The notes below the pieces were generated by a model. That model saw only the letters and a list, made by a program, of their open reading frames with translations. It was not told the origin of the DNA and did not search any database. Position numbers and translations under genes: made by a program. Source: an uncultured Eubacteriales bacterium (lineage in GTDB: Bacteria > Bacillota > Clostridia > Oscillospirales > Butyricicoccaceae). From it: a stretch of DNA of 57,661 nucleotides. Below are positions 39,445 to 47,463 of this stretch, in pieces. Every line of letters starts with the position of its first letter. Position 1 is the first letter of the stretch. The stretch is taken from the NCBI GenBank assembly GCA_910586105.1, contig CAJUGU010000005.1:1-57661 (forward strand). Direction: 5' to 3'.

Positions 39445-40410
39445 ATGAATTTCACTTTGATCGGAAAGCATGAGACCGATTCCCGCGCAAACCGCGACGC
39501 ATACGTCGAAGCGATGCAGGAAATGATGGCGAAGGATCCCAAGCTCTGCCACATCGACTGCGACCTCTATGGCTGCATCAACACCGCGAAGCTCGAAAAG
39601 GCGTTCCCCAAGCAGACCTTCAACGCCGGTATCGCCGAGCAGAACGCGATGGGCATCGCCGCTGGCCTGACCGCTACCGGCCGCACCGTGTTCATGCACT
39701 CCTTCGGCTGCTTCGCCTCCCGCCGCGCCTATGACCAGGCGTTCATGTCCTGCGCTTATGCACAGCTGCCCGTACATGTCCTCGGTTCTGACCCCGGCGT
39801 CTGCGCTGCCTACAACGGCGGCACCCATATGCCGTTTGAAGATATGGCGCTGTATATGGCGATTCCCGGCGCGGTCGTGATCGACCCGACCGACTACGCG
39901 ATGCTGTATGACCTGACCAAGAAGCTCGCCGCTTCCGGCAAGTTCTCCTTCACCCGCATGATCCGCAAGGGCGTGACCAAGGTCTATGACGACGGCGCGG
40001 ATTTCGAGATCGGCAAGGGCGTCACACTTAAGGAAGGCAAGGACGTTACCATCATCGCGTCCGGCATCATGGTCGACGAAGCGCTGAAGGCTTCCGAGAC
40101 TCTCTCGGCGGAAGGCATTTCCGCAAAGATCGTGGATATGTTCACCTGGAAGCCGATCGATGAAGAGCTGATCGTCGCTTCCGCGAAGGAGACCGGCTGC
40201 ATCGTTACCGCCGAAAACCATCAGGTCAAGTGCGGCCTGGGTTCTGCGGTCGCGCAGGTCGTCGCGAAGAACGCCCCCGTGCCGATGGAAATGATCGGCG
40301 TGCAGGATCGTTTCGGACAGGTCGGCTCGCAGAAGTTCCTTCAGGAGGAATACGGCTTGACCGCCGCGAACATCGTAGAAGCCGCGAAAAAGGCGATCTC
40401 CCGCAAATAA
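39445..40410 (+). CDS. transketolase, C-terminal (pyrimidine-binding/C) subunit
   Basis: The 321-residue second half of split transketolase. The pyrimidine domain holds the catalytic Glu in FNAGIAEQNAMGIAAGLTATG and the C-terminal regulatory domain begins near 190. AAGGAGG precedes the start. It forms a heterotetramer with the preceding subunit. It shows the same strong codon bias. An intrinsic terminator follows. Confidence 0.95.
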   Translation: MNFTLIGKHETDSRANRDAYVEAMQEMMAKDPKLCHIDCDLYGCINTAKLEKAFPKQTFNAGIAEQNAMGIAAGLTATGRTVFMHSFGCFASRRAYDQAFMSCAYAQLPVHVLGSDPGVCAAYNGGTHMPFEDMALYMAIPGAVVIDPTDYAMLYDLTKKLAASGKFSFTRMIRKGVTKVYDDGADFEIGKGVTLKEGKDVTIIASGIMVDEALKASETLSAEGISAKIVDMFTWKPIDEELIVASAKETGCIVTAENHQVKCGLGSAVAQVVAKNAPVPMEMIGVQDRFGQVGSQKFLQEEYGLTAANIVEAAKKAISRK

Positions 40411-40426
40411 TCCATATTATATGAAT

Positions 40427-40461
40427 GTCGGCGTTCCCTGTTCGGGAGCGCCGGCTTTTTT
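40427..40461 (+). terminator. terminator of the transketolase unit
   Basis: A 12-bp stem with G-U pairs (GTCGGCGTTCCC with GGGAGCGCCGGC) and six T (40456-40461). Confidence 0.85.
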
Positions 40462-40489
40462 CACCCGTTGGGATTGGAGGAGGATGCGC

Positions 40490-40855
40490 ATGAAGATCCG
40501 CACGGAGTATACCTGCCCGTTGGAGCTGGTACATGATATGATCAAGGGGAAGTGGAAGCCCATCATTTTGTGGCGGCTGCGGCTGGGGGCGACCTCTCTT
40601 GCAAAGCTGGAACGCGATATCGATGGGATCACGCAGAAAATGCTGCTCGAACAACTGAAAGAATTACAGGAATTTGGGTTCGTCGAAAAAAAGACCTTTG
40701 CGGGGTATCCGCTCCGCGTGGAATATTCCCTGACGGAAGGGCAGGGGACACGGATCCTGGAAGCGCTGCGGATCATGCAGCATATCGGGATCGATCTTTT
40801 GAAAGCAAACGGGTTGGAACAGGTCTTGCTGGAAAAGGGCGTCGTGCCCGATTGA
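40490..40855 (+). CDS. HxlR family (MarR-like) transcriptional regulator
   Basis: A 121-residue winged helix protein. The HxlR signature is CPLELVHDMIKGKWKPIILWRL, with Cys9 at the position used by redox-sensing members (for example YodB, HypR). It continues with LERDIDGITQKMLLEQLKELQEFGFVEKK and the wing YPLRVEYSLTEGQG. Start 40490 fits GGAGG better than the ATG two codons before. A perfect palindrome immediately follows its stop and abuts the promoter of the downstream PEBP gene, which is its likely target. Confidence 0.9.
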   Translation: MKIRTEYTCPLELVHDMIKGKWKPIILWRLRLGATSLAKLERDIDGITQKMLLEQLKELQEFGFVEKKTFAGYPLRVEYSLTEGQGTRILEALRIMQHIGIDLLKANGLEQVLLEKGVVPD

Positions 40856-40875
40856 TACCCACAAAAAAGTGGGTA
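40856..40875. promoter_or_regulatory. HxlR operator candidate
   Basis: TACCCAC and GTGGGTA flank AAAAAA: a perfect palindrome ending 1 bp before the -35 hexamer of the PEBP promoter. It lacks a T-run, so it is unlikely to be a terminator. Confidence 0.6.
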
Positions 40876-40876
40876 A

Positions 40877-40905
40877 TTTACACGTTGGGGAACGCGGCGT
40901 ATACT
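40877..40905 (+). promoter_or_regulatory. promoter of the PEBP gene
   Basis: TTTACA (40877-40882), 17 bp, TATACT (40900-40905). It leaves a leader of about 165 nt in which I see no known regulatory RNA. Confidence 0.75.
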
Positions 40906-41077
40906 AACCCCTGTAAGGAATGACATGCATCAGCCGGGGGATGACGGCTGCGCAGGGGGATGCGTTCAGCAGGATTTTACCACGACGCAGGATGTTACCG
41001 TCACACGGGGCCTTTTACCGTTTCCGCACTCTTGATTTATGCATGCAGGCCTAAATATCATCCGGAGGTTTTTGGAC

Positions 41078-41584
41078 ATGAATGTAAGCAGCAGTGGTAT
41101 CGTCAACGGCAGGATCTTGCCGCAATATGGCAAGCGGGGGACGCAATTCAATGAAAATGGGATCCCAACGTTTTCCCTGCCGTTCCGAGTCGACGGCGCG
41201 CCGGAAGGGACAGCTTCGCTTGCGATCGTTTTGGAGGATAAGGACGCATATCCGGTGACGGGCGGTTTTGTATGGATCCATTGGCTGGCGGCGGATATCC
41301 GGCGTTTTGAGCTTCGAGATAATGAGAGCCAGACCGCGACAGATTTCGTACAGGGGCGGAACAGTTGGACGAGCATCCAGGGCGGACGGCAATCCCCGGA
41401 GCTTTCCGCGTATTATGGCGGCATGACGCCGCCGGACAAGCCGCATTTGTACGAGCTGCATATCTATGCGGTCGACCGGGTGCTGGGGCTCCCGCAGGGC
41501 TTCCTGCTGAACGAGCTTTACCGGGCAATGGATGGGCATATTTTGGCGGAATGCACGCTGAAAGGCGTGTATGAAGCCTGCTGA
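41078..41584 (+). CDS. YbhB/YbcL-type phosphatidylethanolamine-binding (PEBP) protein
   Basis: A 168-residue bacterial PEBP / Raf-kinase-inhibitor-like protein. Family motifs: TFSLPFRVDGAPEGTASLAIVLEDKDAYPVTGGFVWIHWLAADI (the anion pocket) and the later YYGGMTPPDKPHLYELHIYAVD. GGAGG fixes the start. Function in bacteria is poorly defined; a ligand-binding role is likely. It is probably controlled by the upstream HxlR regulator. Confidence 0.93.
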   Translation: MNVSSSGIVNGRILPQYGKRGTQFNENGIPTFSLPFRVDGAPEGTASLAIVLEDKDAYPVTGGFVWIHWLAADIRRFELRDNESQTATDFVQGRNSWTSIQGGRQSPELSAYYGGMTPPDKPHLYELHIYAVDRVLGLPQGFLLNELYRAMDGHILAECTLKGVYEAC

Positions 41585-41711
41585 GGGCGGGTATGCAATG
41601 GATACCAGACGCGGCGCGCGCCGTCTTTTGTAGATCCGATCCAGCATAGGCGGAAACCGGTGCTGAGATCGCAGGAACAAAGAACGAAAGCAGGGCGGCA
41701 AACATGGCAAG

Positions 41712-41743
41712 GCGGAGCAGTCTGACGGCTGCTCCGCTGTTTT
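41712..41743 (+). terminator. terminator, plus strand, for the PEBP gene
   Basis: A 9-bp stem GCGGAGCAG with CTGCTCCGC, then TGTTTT, 128 bp after the PEBP stop. A weaker bulged hairpin with TTTT lies at about 41610-41632. The rest of 41585-41929 shows no gene. Confidence 0.65.
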
Positions 41744-41751
41744 CGGACTGC

Positions 41752-41782
41752 AAAACGCTGCCTGCATTATGCAGGCAGCGTT
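41752..41782 (-). terminator. terminator of the two-component genes
   Basis: A near-perfect 14-bp inverted repeat (41754-41767 with 41769-41782) and T4 on the minus strand (41755-41752). It is convergent with the preceding terminator. Confidence 0.8.
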
Positions 41783-41929
41783 GGTTAACAGGCTTCGGTA
41801 TTTGCCGCGAAAACACATTTCCGCGTATCGATCCCCACATTCCGGAAGCACCGATCAAATCAATGTGCGCAGATCGATTCCGTGGTTCCTGAAGGCCGTG
41901 CGGAAAACCGCCGCGCAGGATGCCGCGTT

Positions 41930-42613
41930 TTACGACCGTCCTACCTCCAACCGGTATCCCGCTTTGATAACGGTTTTAATGCAGTCCGCATAACCGCCCA
42001 GCGCGCGGCGCAGCTTGCGGATGTGATTGTCGACCACGCGGTCGCTCCCCTCGAAATCATAGCCCCAGACCCGGATGAGCAGCGTGTCCCGGGTGAGCAG
42101 CCGCCCGGGGTTTTCGAGGAACAGCCGCAGCAGGGCGAATTCTTTCGGCGGCAATTCCAACGGCTGTTCGCCCGCCCAAGCCAATCCTGTGCGTGGGTCG
42201 AGTGAAAGCGGCCCGGCAACGATGCGTTCCGACTGTACCAGCCCTTTGCTGCGGCGGATAAGCGCCATTGCCTTGGCGTACAGCACCGGCAGTGAAAACG
42301 GCTTGGTCAGATAGTCGTCCGCGCCCAGCCCGTAGCCTTGCAGCTTATCCTCCTCGGAGACGCGCGCGGTCAGAAAGATCAGCGGTACGTCGCTTTTCCG
42401 CCGCACCGCGCGGCAGAGCGTGAAGCCGTCCAGCTCCGGGAGCATCACGTCGAGCAGCAGCAGGTCGTATCCGGTTTCCTCGAACCGCGCAAGCGCCTGT
42501 GCGCCGTCGGATGCCGTATGCAGGATGCAGCCGTCCGGCTGCGCCGAAAAATAGTCGGCGATTACCTCGCACAAGCCCGGTTCGTCTTCCACCAGCAAAA
42601 CTTTGTAGGACAT
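41930..42613 (-). CDS. OmpR/PhoB family response regulator
   Basis: A 227-residue regulator: receiver (1-115) with phospho-acceptor Asp in DLLLLDVMLPELDG and Lys in DYLTKPFSL, then a winged-helix DNA-binding domain (about 130-225) with ELPPKEFALLRLFLENPGRLLTRDTLLIRVWGYDF. It is encoded 16 bp downstream of a histidine kinase on the same strand, its probable partner. Target genes are not evident. The divergent ECF sigma operon starts 200 bp from the kinase start. Confidence 0.95.
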   Translation of the reverse strand: MSYKVLLVEDEPGLCEVIADYFSAQPDGCILHTASDGAQALARFEETGYDLLLLDVMLPELDGFTLCRAVRRKSDVPLIFLTARVSEEDKLQGYGLGADDYLTKPFSLPVLYAKAMALIRRSKGLVQSERIVAGPLSLDPRTGLAWAGEQPLELPPKEFALLRLFLENPGRLLTRDTLLIRVWGYDFEGSDRVVDNHIRKLRRALGGYADCIKTVIKAGYRLEVGRS

Positions 42614-42629
42614 CGTCCCCCTCCTTCTT

Positions 42630-44330
42630 TCATTGCAGCGTCAGCCGAAGCACTGCGCCGGTCTCCGTATTTTCCGCCGCTGCCTGCATCCCATGCAGTT
42701 CGGCGATCGCGCGGACGATCGCCAGCCCCAGCCCGTGGCGTTTGCCGCCGCTGCGCGTGTGGTCGCCGGTATAATACGCCTCGAACAAATGCGGGAGCGC
42801 TTCCGGCGGGATCGGTTTGCCGGTGTTTTCGACCGCCAGCCCCGACGGGGAGACCGTGACCGCGACCGTCCCGCCCTCCGGGGTATGCCGCAGGGCGTTC
42901 GAGAGCAGGTTGTCGAGCGCGCGCTCGAACAGTTCCCGGTCGGCGGAAAGCGTGCCTTCGCCCGCGACGGTCAGCGCGACCGCTTGCAGCTCCGCCGTCT
43001 CCCGGTAGCGTTCGGCGCAGGCTTCCGCGAAGGGACGCAGCGGTAAGGGTTCCCGGTGCAGCGGCAGCGTCCCCGTCTCCAACCGGGAAAGCTCCAAAAA
43101 CCCGCCCAGGATCGCGTCCATGCGCTGCGCCTCCTGCTGGATCTGTTGGGAATAGTGCGGGTGCTTTTCCGGCTTGATCCCATATTGCAGGTTTTCCGCG
43201 TAGCCCCGTATCAGCGCGAGCGGCGTTTTTAAATCGTGCGCAAGCGCGTTCGCGGTTTCGCGGCGGTTCTGTTCCAGCGCCGTTTGCTGGTCATAAGCCC
43301 GGCACAGGCCGCGGCAGACCAGCCCGCCCGCCGACAGCACCAGCAGCAGGCTGACGAGCCAGACCGCCGCGATCTTTGGCAGCGCGTCCCGAAGCGGGTC
43401 GGCGCGCGCCGCAAAGATGGATTCGGCGTCGATGTAGGCCATGTACACATAATATTGGTCGCGCGGAAGGCCTTCATGCAGGATGAGCGCCGCACTGCCA
43501 TCCGCCCAGTAGGTTTCATAATACTGCGCGGCAGCCTGCGCGCGAAGCTCCTGATCCTGCGCCAGCGCGATCATTTCGGTGAAGTCGGCCCAGGTTTGAC
43601 TGGTGGTATCGTGCAGCAGGAAATCATAGGTCAGCATCACCTGGTCAATGCGGCGTCCCTCGCCGGACCCGCCCGGGGCGGCGCCCCAGATCGCTTCCGG
43701 GTCGAAGCTCCAATCGAACACGATCTCCATATCGGAAAGATCCCAGGAATGCCCGTCCGGATAAATGACCTTGCGCATTTGCTTTGCGACCACGAGCCGG
43801 TCGGGATACAGCCTGTCGCCGCGTACCCAGCCGCTGACGAAGGTATCCAAATGCGCCGTCTTTTCGCCGAGCGCGTGTTGTTCGCGGGCGGCGCGCGCGT
43901 CAAAATCCCGCAGCGTCGACAACAGCAGGTCGAACTGCTCCTCGTTCAGCAGTTCGAGCAGGGAAAACGTGGCCGCGTCGTAGGGAGCGTCCAGCCGCGC
44001 GGAGCAGGCGCAGCCGGTCGTAAATTTCGGGTCGGCGGAGCCGGCCTGATAGAGCGCCCCGGCCTCCAGGACGGGTTCCCAATAACAGAGCGCGGTAATG
44101 TTGCCGCCATAGTCCGGAAGGCCCTGCGCCGGGTCGTTCAGCAGGGATTGCACTTCTTCATGCGCCATCGTACTTTCGTATAATGCGGCGGCGCGGTGCA
44201 GCGCTTGATACAGCGCGTCCTGCGCCTGCCGCGCCAGCAGCGCGCCGGACACGGCGGCAAACGCCAGCCAGACTGCAAGGAATCCGGCAAGGGTGCGCAG
44301 CACGATGCCGCGCTTGATCTTTTTTTTCAT
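42630..44330 (-). CDS. membrane sensor histidine kinase
   Basis: A 566-residue kinase. TM1 is at about 9-32, followed by a large external domain of about 285 residues without recognised fold and TM2 at about 319-341. The dimerisation helix has phospho-acceptor His365 in ANALAHDLKTPLALIRGYAENLQ. The ATPase domain has the N-box LLSNALRHTPEGG, G1 LAVENTGKPIPPEALPHLFEAYY and G2 GGKRHGLGLAIVRAIAELHG. Start 44330 follows GGAGGTGG. It is paired with the OmpR-type regulator downstream. Confidence 0.93.
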   Translation of the reverse strand: MKKKIKRGIVLRTLAGFLAVWLAFAAVSGALLARQAQDALYQALHRAAALYESTMAHEEVQSLLNDPAQGLPDYGGNITALCYWEPVLEAGALYQAGSADPKFTTGCACSARLDAPYDAATFSLLELLNEEQFDLLLSTLRDFDARAAREQHALGEKTAHLDTFVSGWVRGDRLYPDRLVVAKQMRKVIYPDGHSWDLSDMEIVFDWSFDPEAIWGAAPGGSGEGRRIDQVMLTYDFLLHDTTSQTWADFTEMIALAQDQELRAQAAAQYYETYWADGSAALILHEGLPRDQYYVYMAYIDAESIFAARADPLRDALPKIAAVWLVSLLLVLSAGGLVCRGLCRAYDQQTALEQNRRETANALAHDLKTPLALIRGYAENLQYGIKPEKHPHYSQQIQQEAQRMDAILGGFLELSRLETGTLPLHREPLPLRPFAEACAERYRETAELQAVALTVAGEGTLSADRELFERALDNLLSNALRHTPEGGTVAVTVSPSGLAVENTGKPIPPEALPHLFEAYYTGDHTRSGGKRHGLGLAIVRAIAELHGMQAAAENTETGAVLRLTLQ

Positions 44331-44527
44331 TGTTCCACCTCCAATATGGAAAGTATAGCACGGCGGTGTGTCGTTTGTATTTCCCTTTCCGGGATCGGCG
44401 CAAAAAATTTTCCGCGCGGCGGCTGGACGGACAGCGGCGGCGCCGACCGGTTTTCTAAAAAAATTGGAAAAGCGCTGTAGCATTTTGACCGTACCGCAGG
44501 TGTTGTATGTGAAAGGAGGGGAAAAGC

Positions 44528-45022
44528 ATGGAAGGAATGCAGCCGAACGACGGGGCCGAGCAGGCGATCCGGCGTTATGCCGATCTGGTCTACCATCTGG
44601 CGTTCGCCCGGACGGGGAGCCGCGCCGACGCGGACGACGTCTTTCAAGAGGTATTCCTGCGGTATGTGCGCCGAAAACCAGTCTTCCGCGACGAAGAACA
44701 CCGGAAGGCGTGGCTGATACGGGTCACGATCAACTGCGCAAAATCGTTCTGGAATTCGGCGTGGAGCCGGAAAATGCAGCCGCTGACGGAGGATATCGTG
44801 TGCGAAATGCCGGAGGAGCAGGCGCTTTACGCGGCGCTGCAAAGGCTCCCGGCAAAATACCGCGAGGTGATCCACCTGTTTTATTATGAAGGGTATTCGA
44901 CCGACGAGATCGCCCGGCTGCTGCGGCGGAAAAGTTCGACGGTACGGACGCAGCTGACCCGGGCGCGGGCGATGCTGCGGGAGTTTATGGAGGAGGATGA
45001 CGATGTTTCAGGAACGGTATAG
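44528..45022 (+). CDS. ECF-type RNA polymerase sigma factor
   Basis: A 164-residue sigma-70 family factor of the extracytoplasmic function class. Region 2 includes YHLAFARTGSRADADDVFQEVFLRYVRR, and region 4 is LPAKYREVIHLFYYEGYSTDEIARLLRRKSSTVRTQLTRARAML. AAGGAGGGG precedes the start. It overlaps the next gene, which encodes a one-TM protein that is the likely anti-sigma factor. It would redirect RNA polymerase in response to an envelope signal. Confidence 0.93.
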   Translation: MEGMQPNDGAEQAIRRYADLVYHLAFARTGSRADADDVFQEVFLRYVRRKPVFRDEEHRKAWLIRVTINCAKSFWNSAWSRKMQPLTEDIVCEMPEEQALYAALQRLPAKYREVIHLFYYEGYSTDEIARLLRRKSSTVRTQLTRARAMLREFMEEDDDVSGTV

Positions 45023-46046
45023 GGCGCTGCATGAAAAGGACGCGCCAACAGAAGCGATGATCGCCGACACGGTACAGCGGGCGGCGCGCTGCGAGGCGCG
45101 GCGGCGGCCTGTATGGAAACGGGGACTTTGCGCCGTGGCTGCTGCTGCGTGCGTGCTTGTCGGTTTGCCGCTGGCGGCGGCTTCGGATACGGGCTATCAG
45201 CTGATGCGCGCGGTCGCGCCGTCGGCGGCGCAGTTTTTCACGCCGGTACGGCGCACAGACGAAGATCAGGGGATCCGGATGGAAGTGGAATCGGCGTATA
45301 TCCATGGGGATACGGCGGAAATTTACGTCAGCTTTCAGGATCTGGAAGGCGACCGTATCGACGCGTCCACCGATCTTTACGACAGCTATTCGATCAACCG
45401 CCCGTTTTCGAGCGCTGGCGGCTGCATCCCGCAGGGCTTCGACGAGGAAACCGGCAAGGCGCGTTTCCTGCTGCTGATCACCGAATGGGAGAACCAGCGG
45501 ATCGAGGGAAAGAAGATCACCTTTTCGGTGCGGGAACTGCTGTGCGGCAAGCAAACGTATGACGATATCGCGATCCCGATCGATCTGGCGGCAGTCGGGA
45601 AGGCGGAAGCCGTGACCGAGGAGGAGATCGTCGGCGGCAACGTCCCGGAGGGGTACGACTGGCGCAGCACGGAGCCATACCGGATGCAAGTGTTGGAGCC
45701 CGACGAACCGTGGGATGGTTTCCCGGTGGACGGTATTGCGCTCACCGGCGCGGGCTGGATCGGCGGCAAGCTGCATCTGCAAACCACCGTCACCGATCCG
45801 GAAGCGTGCGATAATCACGGCTTTTTTACCCTGCGGGACAGCGTTGGGAATGAGGCGGAACCTCCGCAGATGTATTATTTCCGACCGGACCCGGATGATT
45901 GGGAGCGGCAGTATCTGGAATACGTTTTCGACGTGACCCCGGAGGAAGCGGCACAGTATCAGCTTTTCGGTTGGTTCCAGACCGGCGGTACGCTGATTAC
46001 GGGCAACTGGCGGATTACGTTCCCGTTGGAAAATGCGGAGCCGTAA
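45003..46046 (+). CDS. single-TM putative anti-sigma factor, DUF4179-like
   Basis: A 347-residue protein with a cytoplasmic N-terminus (1-37), one TM segment at about 40-60 (LCAVAAAACVLVGLPLAAA) and a large external beta-rich domain of about 280 residues. This layout and its 20-bp overlap with the sigma gene match DUF4179-type partners of ECF sigma factors. Residue-level assignment to that family is by impression. Start 45003 has the best spacing from GGAGGAGG, with ATG 44997 an alternative. The C-terminal half holds repeated WRITFPLEN-like strands. Confidence 0.8.
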   Translation: MFQERYRALHEKDAPTEAMIADTVQRAARCEARRRPVWKRGLCAVAAAACVLVGLPLAAASDTGYQLMRAVAPSAAQFFTPVRRTDEDQGIRMEVESAYIHGDTAEIYVSFQDLEGDRIDASTDLYDSYSINRPFSSAGGCIPQGFDEETGKARFLLLITEWENQRIEGKKITFSVRELLCGKQTYDDIAIPIDLAAVGKAEAVTEEEIVGGNVPEGYDWRSTEPYRMQVLEPDEPWDGFPVDGIALTGAGWIGGKLHLQTTVTDPEACDNHGFFTLRDSVGNEAEPPQMYYFRPDPDDWERQYLEYVFDVTPEEAAQYQLFGWFQTGGTLITGNWRITFPLENAEP

Positions 46047-46086
46047 GGCACGGAATCGTAAAATGGTACGGAGCCGTAAAAGCGGA

Positions 46087-46115
46087 TTGCTTATCGTTTC
46101 AACCGGTGCTATAAT
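46087..46115 (+). promoter_or_regulatory. promoter of the small acidic protein gene
   Basis: TTGCTT (46087-46092), 17 bp, TATAAT (46110-46115), 67 bp upstream of the start. Confidence 0.7.
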
Positions 46116-46181
46116 TTTCATGTAGCAGTTCGATAAAAGCTGCTTTGGCAGAATGACAAAATTTTAAGGAGGAACGATTTT

Positions 46182-46628
46182 ATGATCCGTTGGCTGCAAC
46201 ATGAAGCTGGAGAAGGACGCTTTCACAGCCGGTTTTTCCGGAATGATGAAAATGAGGATGAGCTTATCGTTTATGCAAACAGCAATAATCCTGACTTCAG
46301 GGAATGTGCGGAAAAGGCTGTCGAAGCATTCAACAACCTTTCAGAGCCTGTGATAAACGAAATTTGCCAAAAGCTCATAAGCTGCGCGCAGGAAGGGGAC
46401 GGCTTGAATGATGGATTTGAATTGCCTGCGCTTGACGATCCCCTTGCTATCCTGAATGATTGCTGGTTTATGGCATTGTATGTGGATATGGAAAGCAAAG
46501 ACGATAAAATCGCCTATGCCGTGGAAGGCGAAGGCGACTGGGGCGAGAACATTGGCTTCGTCATATCCAATGACCGTGTCGTTTACGTGGGGGCTGAGTA
46601 TTTGGAGCACATGGAGAACGCACGGTAA
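46182..46628 (+). CDS. small acidic hypothetical protein
   Basis: A 148-residue strongly acidic soluble protein. Tryptophan/acidic patches include CWFMALYVDMESKDDKIAYAVEGEGDWGENIGFVISNDRVVYVG. AAGGAGG precedes the start and it has its own promoter. Its base composition is visibly more AT-rich than its neighbours, and codons such as TTT, GAT, AAT and ATA are more common, which hints at recent acquisition. Size, acidity and isolation resemble immunity-type proteins of toxin systems, but no toxin is adjacent and I do not recognise a family. Confidence 0.75.
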   Translation: MIRWLQHEAGEGRFHSRFFRNDENEDELIVYANSNNPDFRECAEKAVEAFNNLSEPVINEICQKLISCAQEGDGLNDGFELPALDDPLAILNDCWFMALYVDMESKDDKIAYAVEGEGDWGENIGFVISNDRVVYVGAEYLEHMENAR

Positions 46629-46735
46629 GACTTCCGTTTGTTGAGAGCGCCGCAAGGCCCGCCAAGCTCGTCCATGGAAAAGCCGGATTTTGCGCAACGA
46701 AAAGGCAGTTGTGGAGCGGTAAATGCAACATAACA

Positions 46736-46769
46736 GCGGGGCGGGAGCGATCCCGCCCCGCGTGGTTTT
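46736..46769 (+). terminator. terminator of the small acidic protein gene
   Basis: A perfect 11-bp stem GCGGGGCGGGA with TCCCGCCCCGC, loop GCGA, then GTGGTTTT. Confidence 0.7.
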
Positions 46770-46834
46770 AAGGTCAGGCGAAAGACCGGCCCCCTCCGGC
46801 CGGCAGGGGAAAGAAAAAGCCTTTGAAGGCGCAG

Positions 46835-46882
46835 AAAAGGGGCGGAAAGCGGGGCTGTTCAGTGGGGCTTTCCGCTCCTTTT
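46835..46882 (-). terminator. terminator-like hairpin downstream of ispDF
   Basis: AAAAGGGGCGGAAAGC (46835-46850) pairs with GCTTTCCGCTCCTTTT (46867-46882), 16 bp with one G-U. Short A/T flanks on both sides suit either direction. A second inverted repeat (GGGTCTGC/GCAGACCC) lies at about 46924-46976, nearer the ispF stop. Confidence 0.6.
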
Positions 46883-46986
46883 GTGATAGCATTTTGTAAA
46901 GAACCGGCACGTCGCGGGGAAAGGGTCTGCGACCGCGGCGATCCCCTCTGACAGGGCGCTTATCTGGGGCAGACCCTGAACGGTGG

Positions 46987-47463
46987 TCAGGATTCGATCA
47001 GGCAAACCGCGTGCGCGGCGATTCCCAGCTTTTCCCCAGTGAAGCCAAGGCCTTCCTCGGTGGTGGCTTTCACGGATACGCAGTCGGGGGAAATCTTCAG
47101 CGTATCCGCAAGGGCGCGGCGCATGGCGGGGATATGCGGCTTCATTTTTGGAGCCTGCGCCAAAATGGTCGCGTCGATGTTGGCGACCGTATAGCCGTTT
47201 TCGTGCAGCAGCCTGCCGACCTGCCGGAGCAGCGCGAGGGAATCGGCCCCCGCATACGCCGGGTCGGTGTCGGGGAAGTGCCCGCCGATATCGCCGAGCG
47301 CCGCCGCGCCCAGCAGGGCGTCCATGACGGCATGGGTCAGCACGTCGGCGTCCGAATGGCCGAGAAGTCCCGTCTCATGCGGGATCTCGACCCCGCCGAT
47401 GATGCATTTCCGGCCTTCGACCAGCCGGTGGACGTCGTAGCCATGTCCAATGCGAAAGCTCAT
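46987..47463 (-). CDS. ispF: 2-C-methyl-D-erythritol 2,4-cyclodiphosphate synthase
   Basis: Fifth enzyme of the non-mevalonate isoprenoid pathway; it closes the cyclic diphosphate ring with release of CMP. The 158-residue length is typical. The zinc ligands are in RIGHGYDVHRL and LLGHSDADVLTHAVMDALLGA. The CDP-contact region is IGGHFPDTDPAYAGADSLALL, and the C-terminal signature is VKATTEEGLGFTGEKLGIAAHA. The start overlaps the ispD stop by 4 bp. Confidence 0.98.
   Translation of the reverse strand: MSFRIGHGYDVHRLVEGRKCIIGGVEIPHETGLLGHSDADVLTHAVMDALLGAAALGDIGGHFPDTDPAYAGADSLALLRQVGRLLHENGYTVANIDATILAQAPKMKPHIPAMRRALADTLKISPDCVSVKATTEEGLGFTGEKLGIAAHAVCLIES

Noticed and set aside
38350..40221. 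623-codon minus-strand frame opposite transketolase
   Set aside because: Shadow of the highly biased transketolase codons; no domain, and the true genes have strong motifs and ribosome sites.
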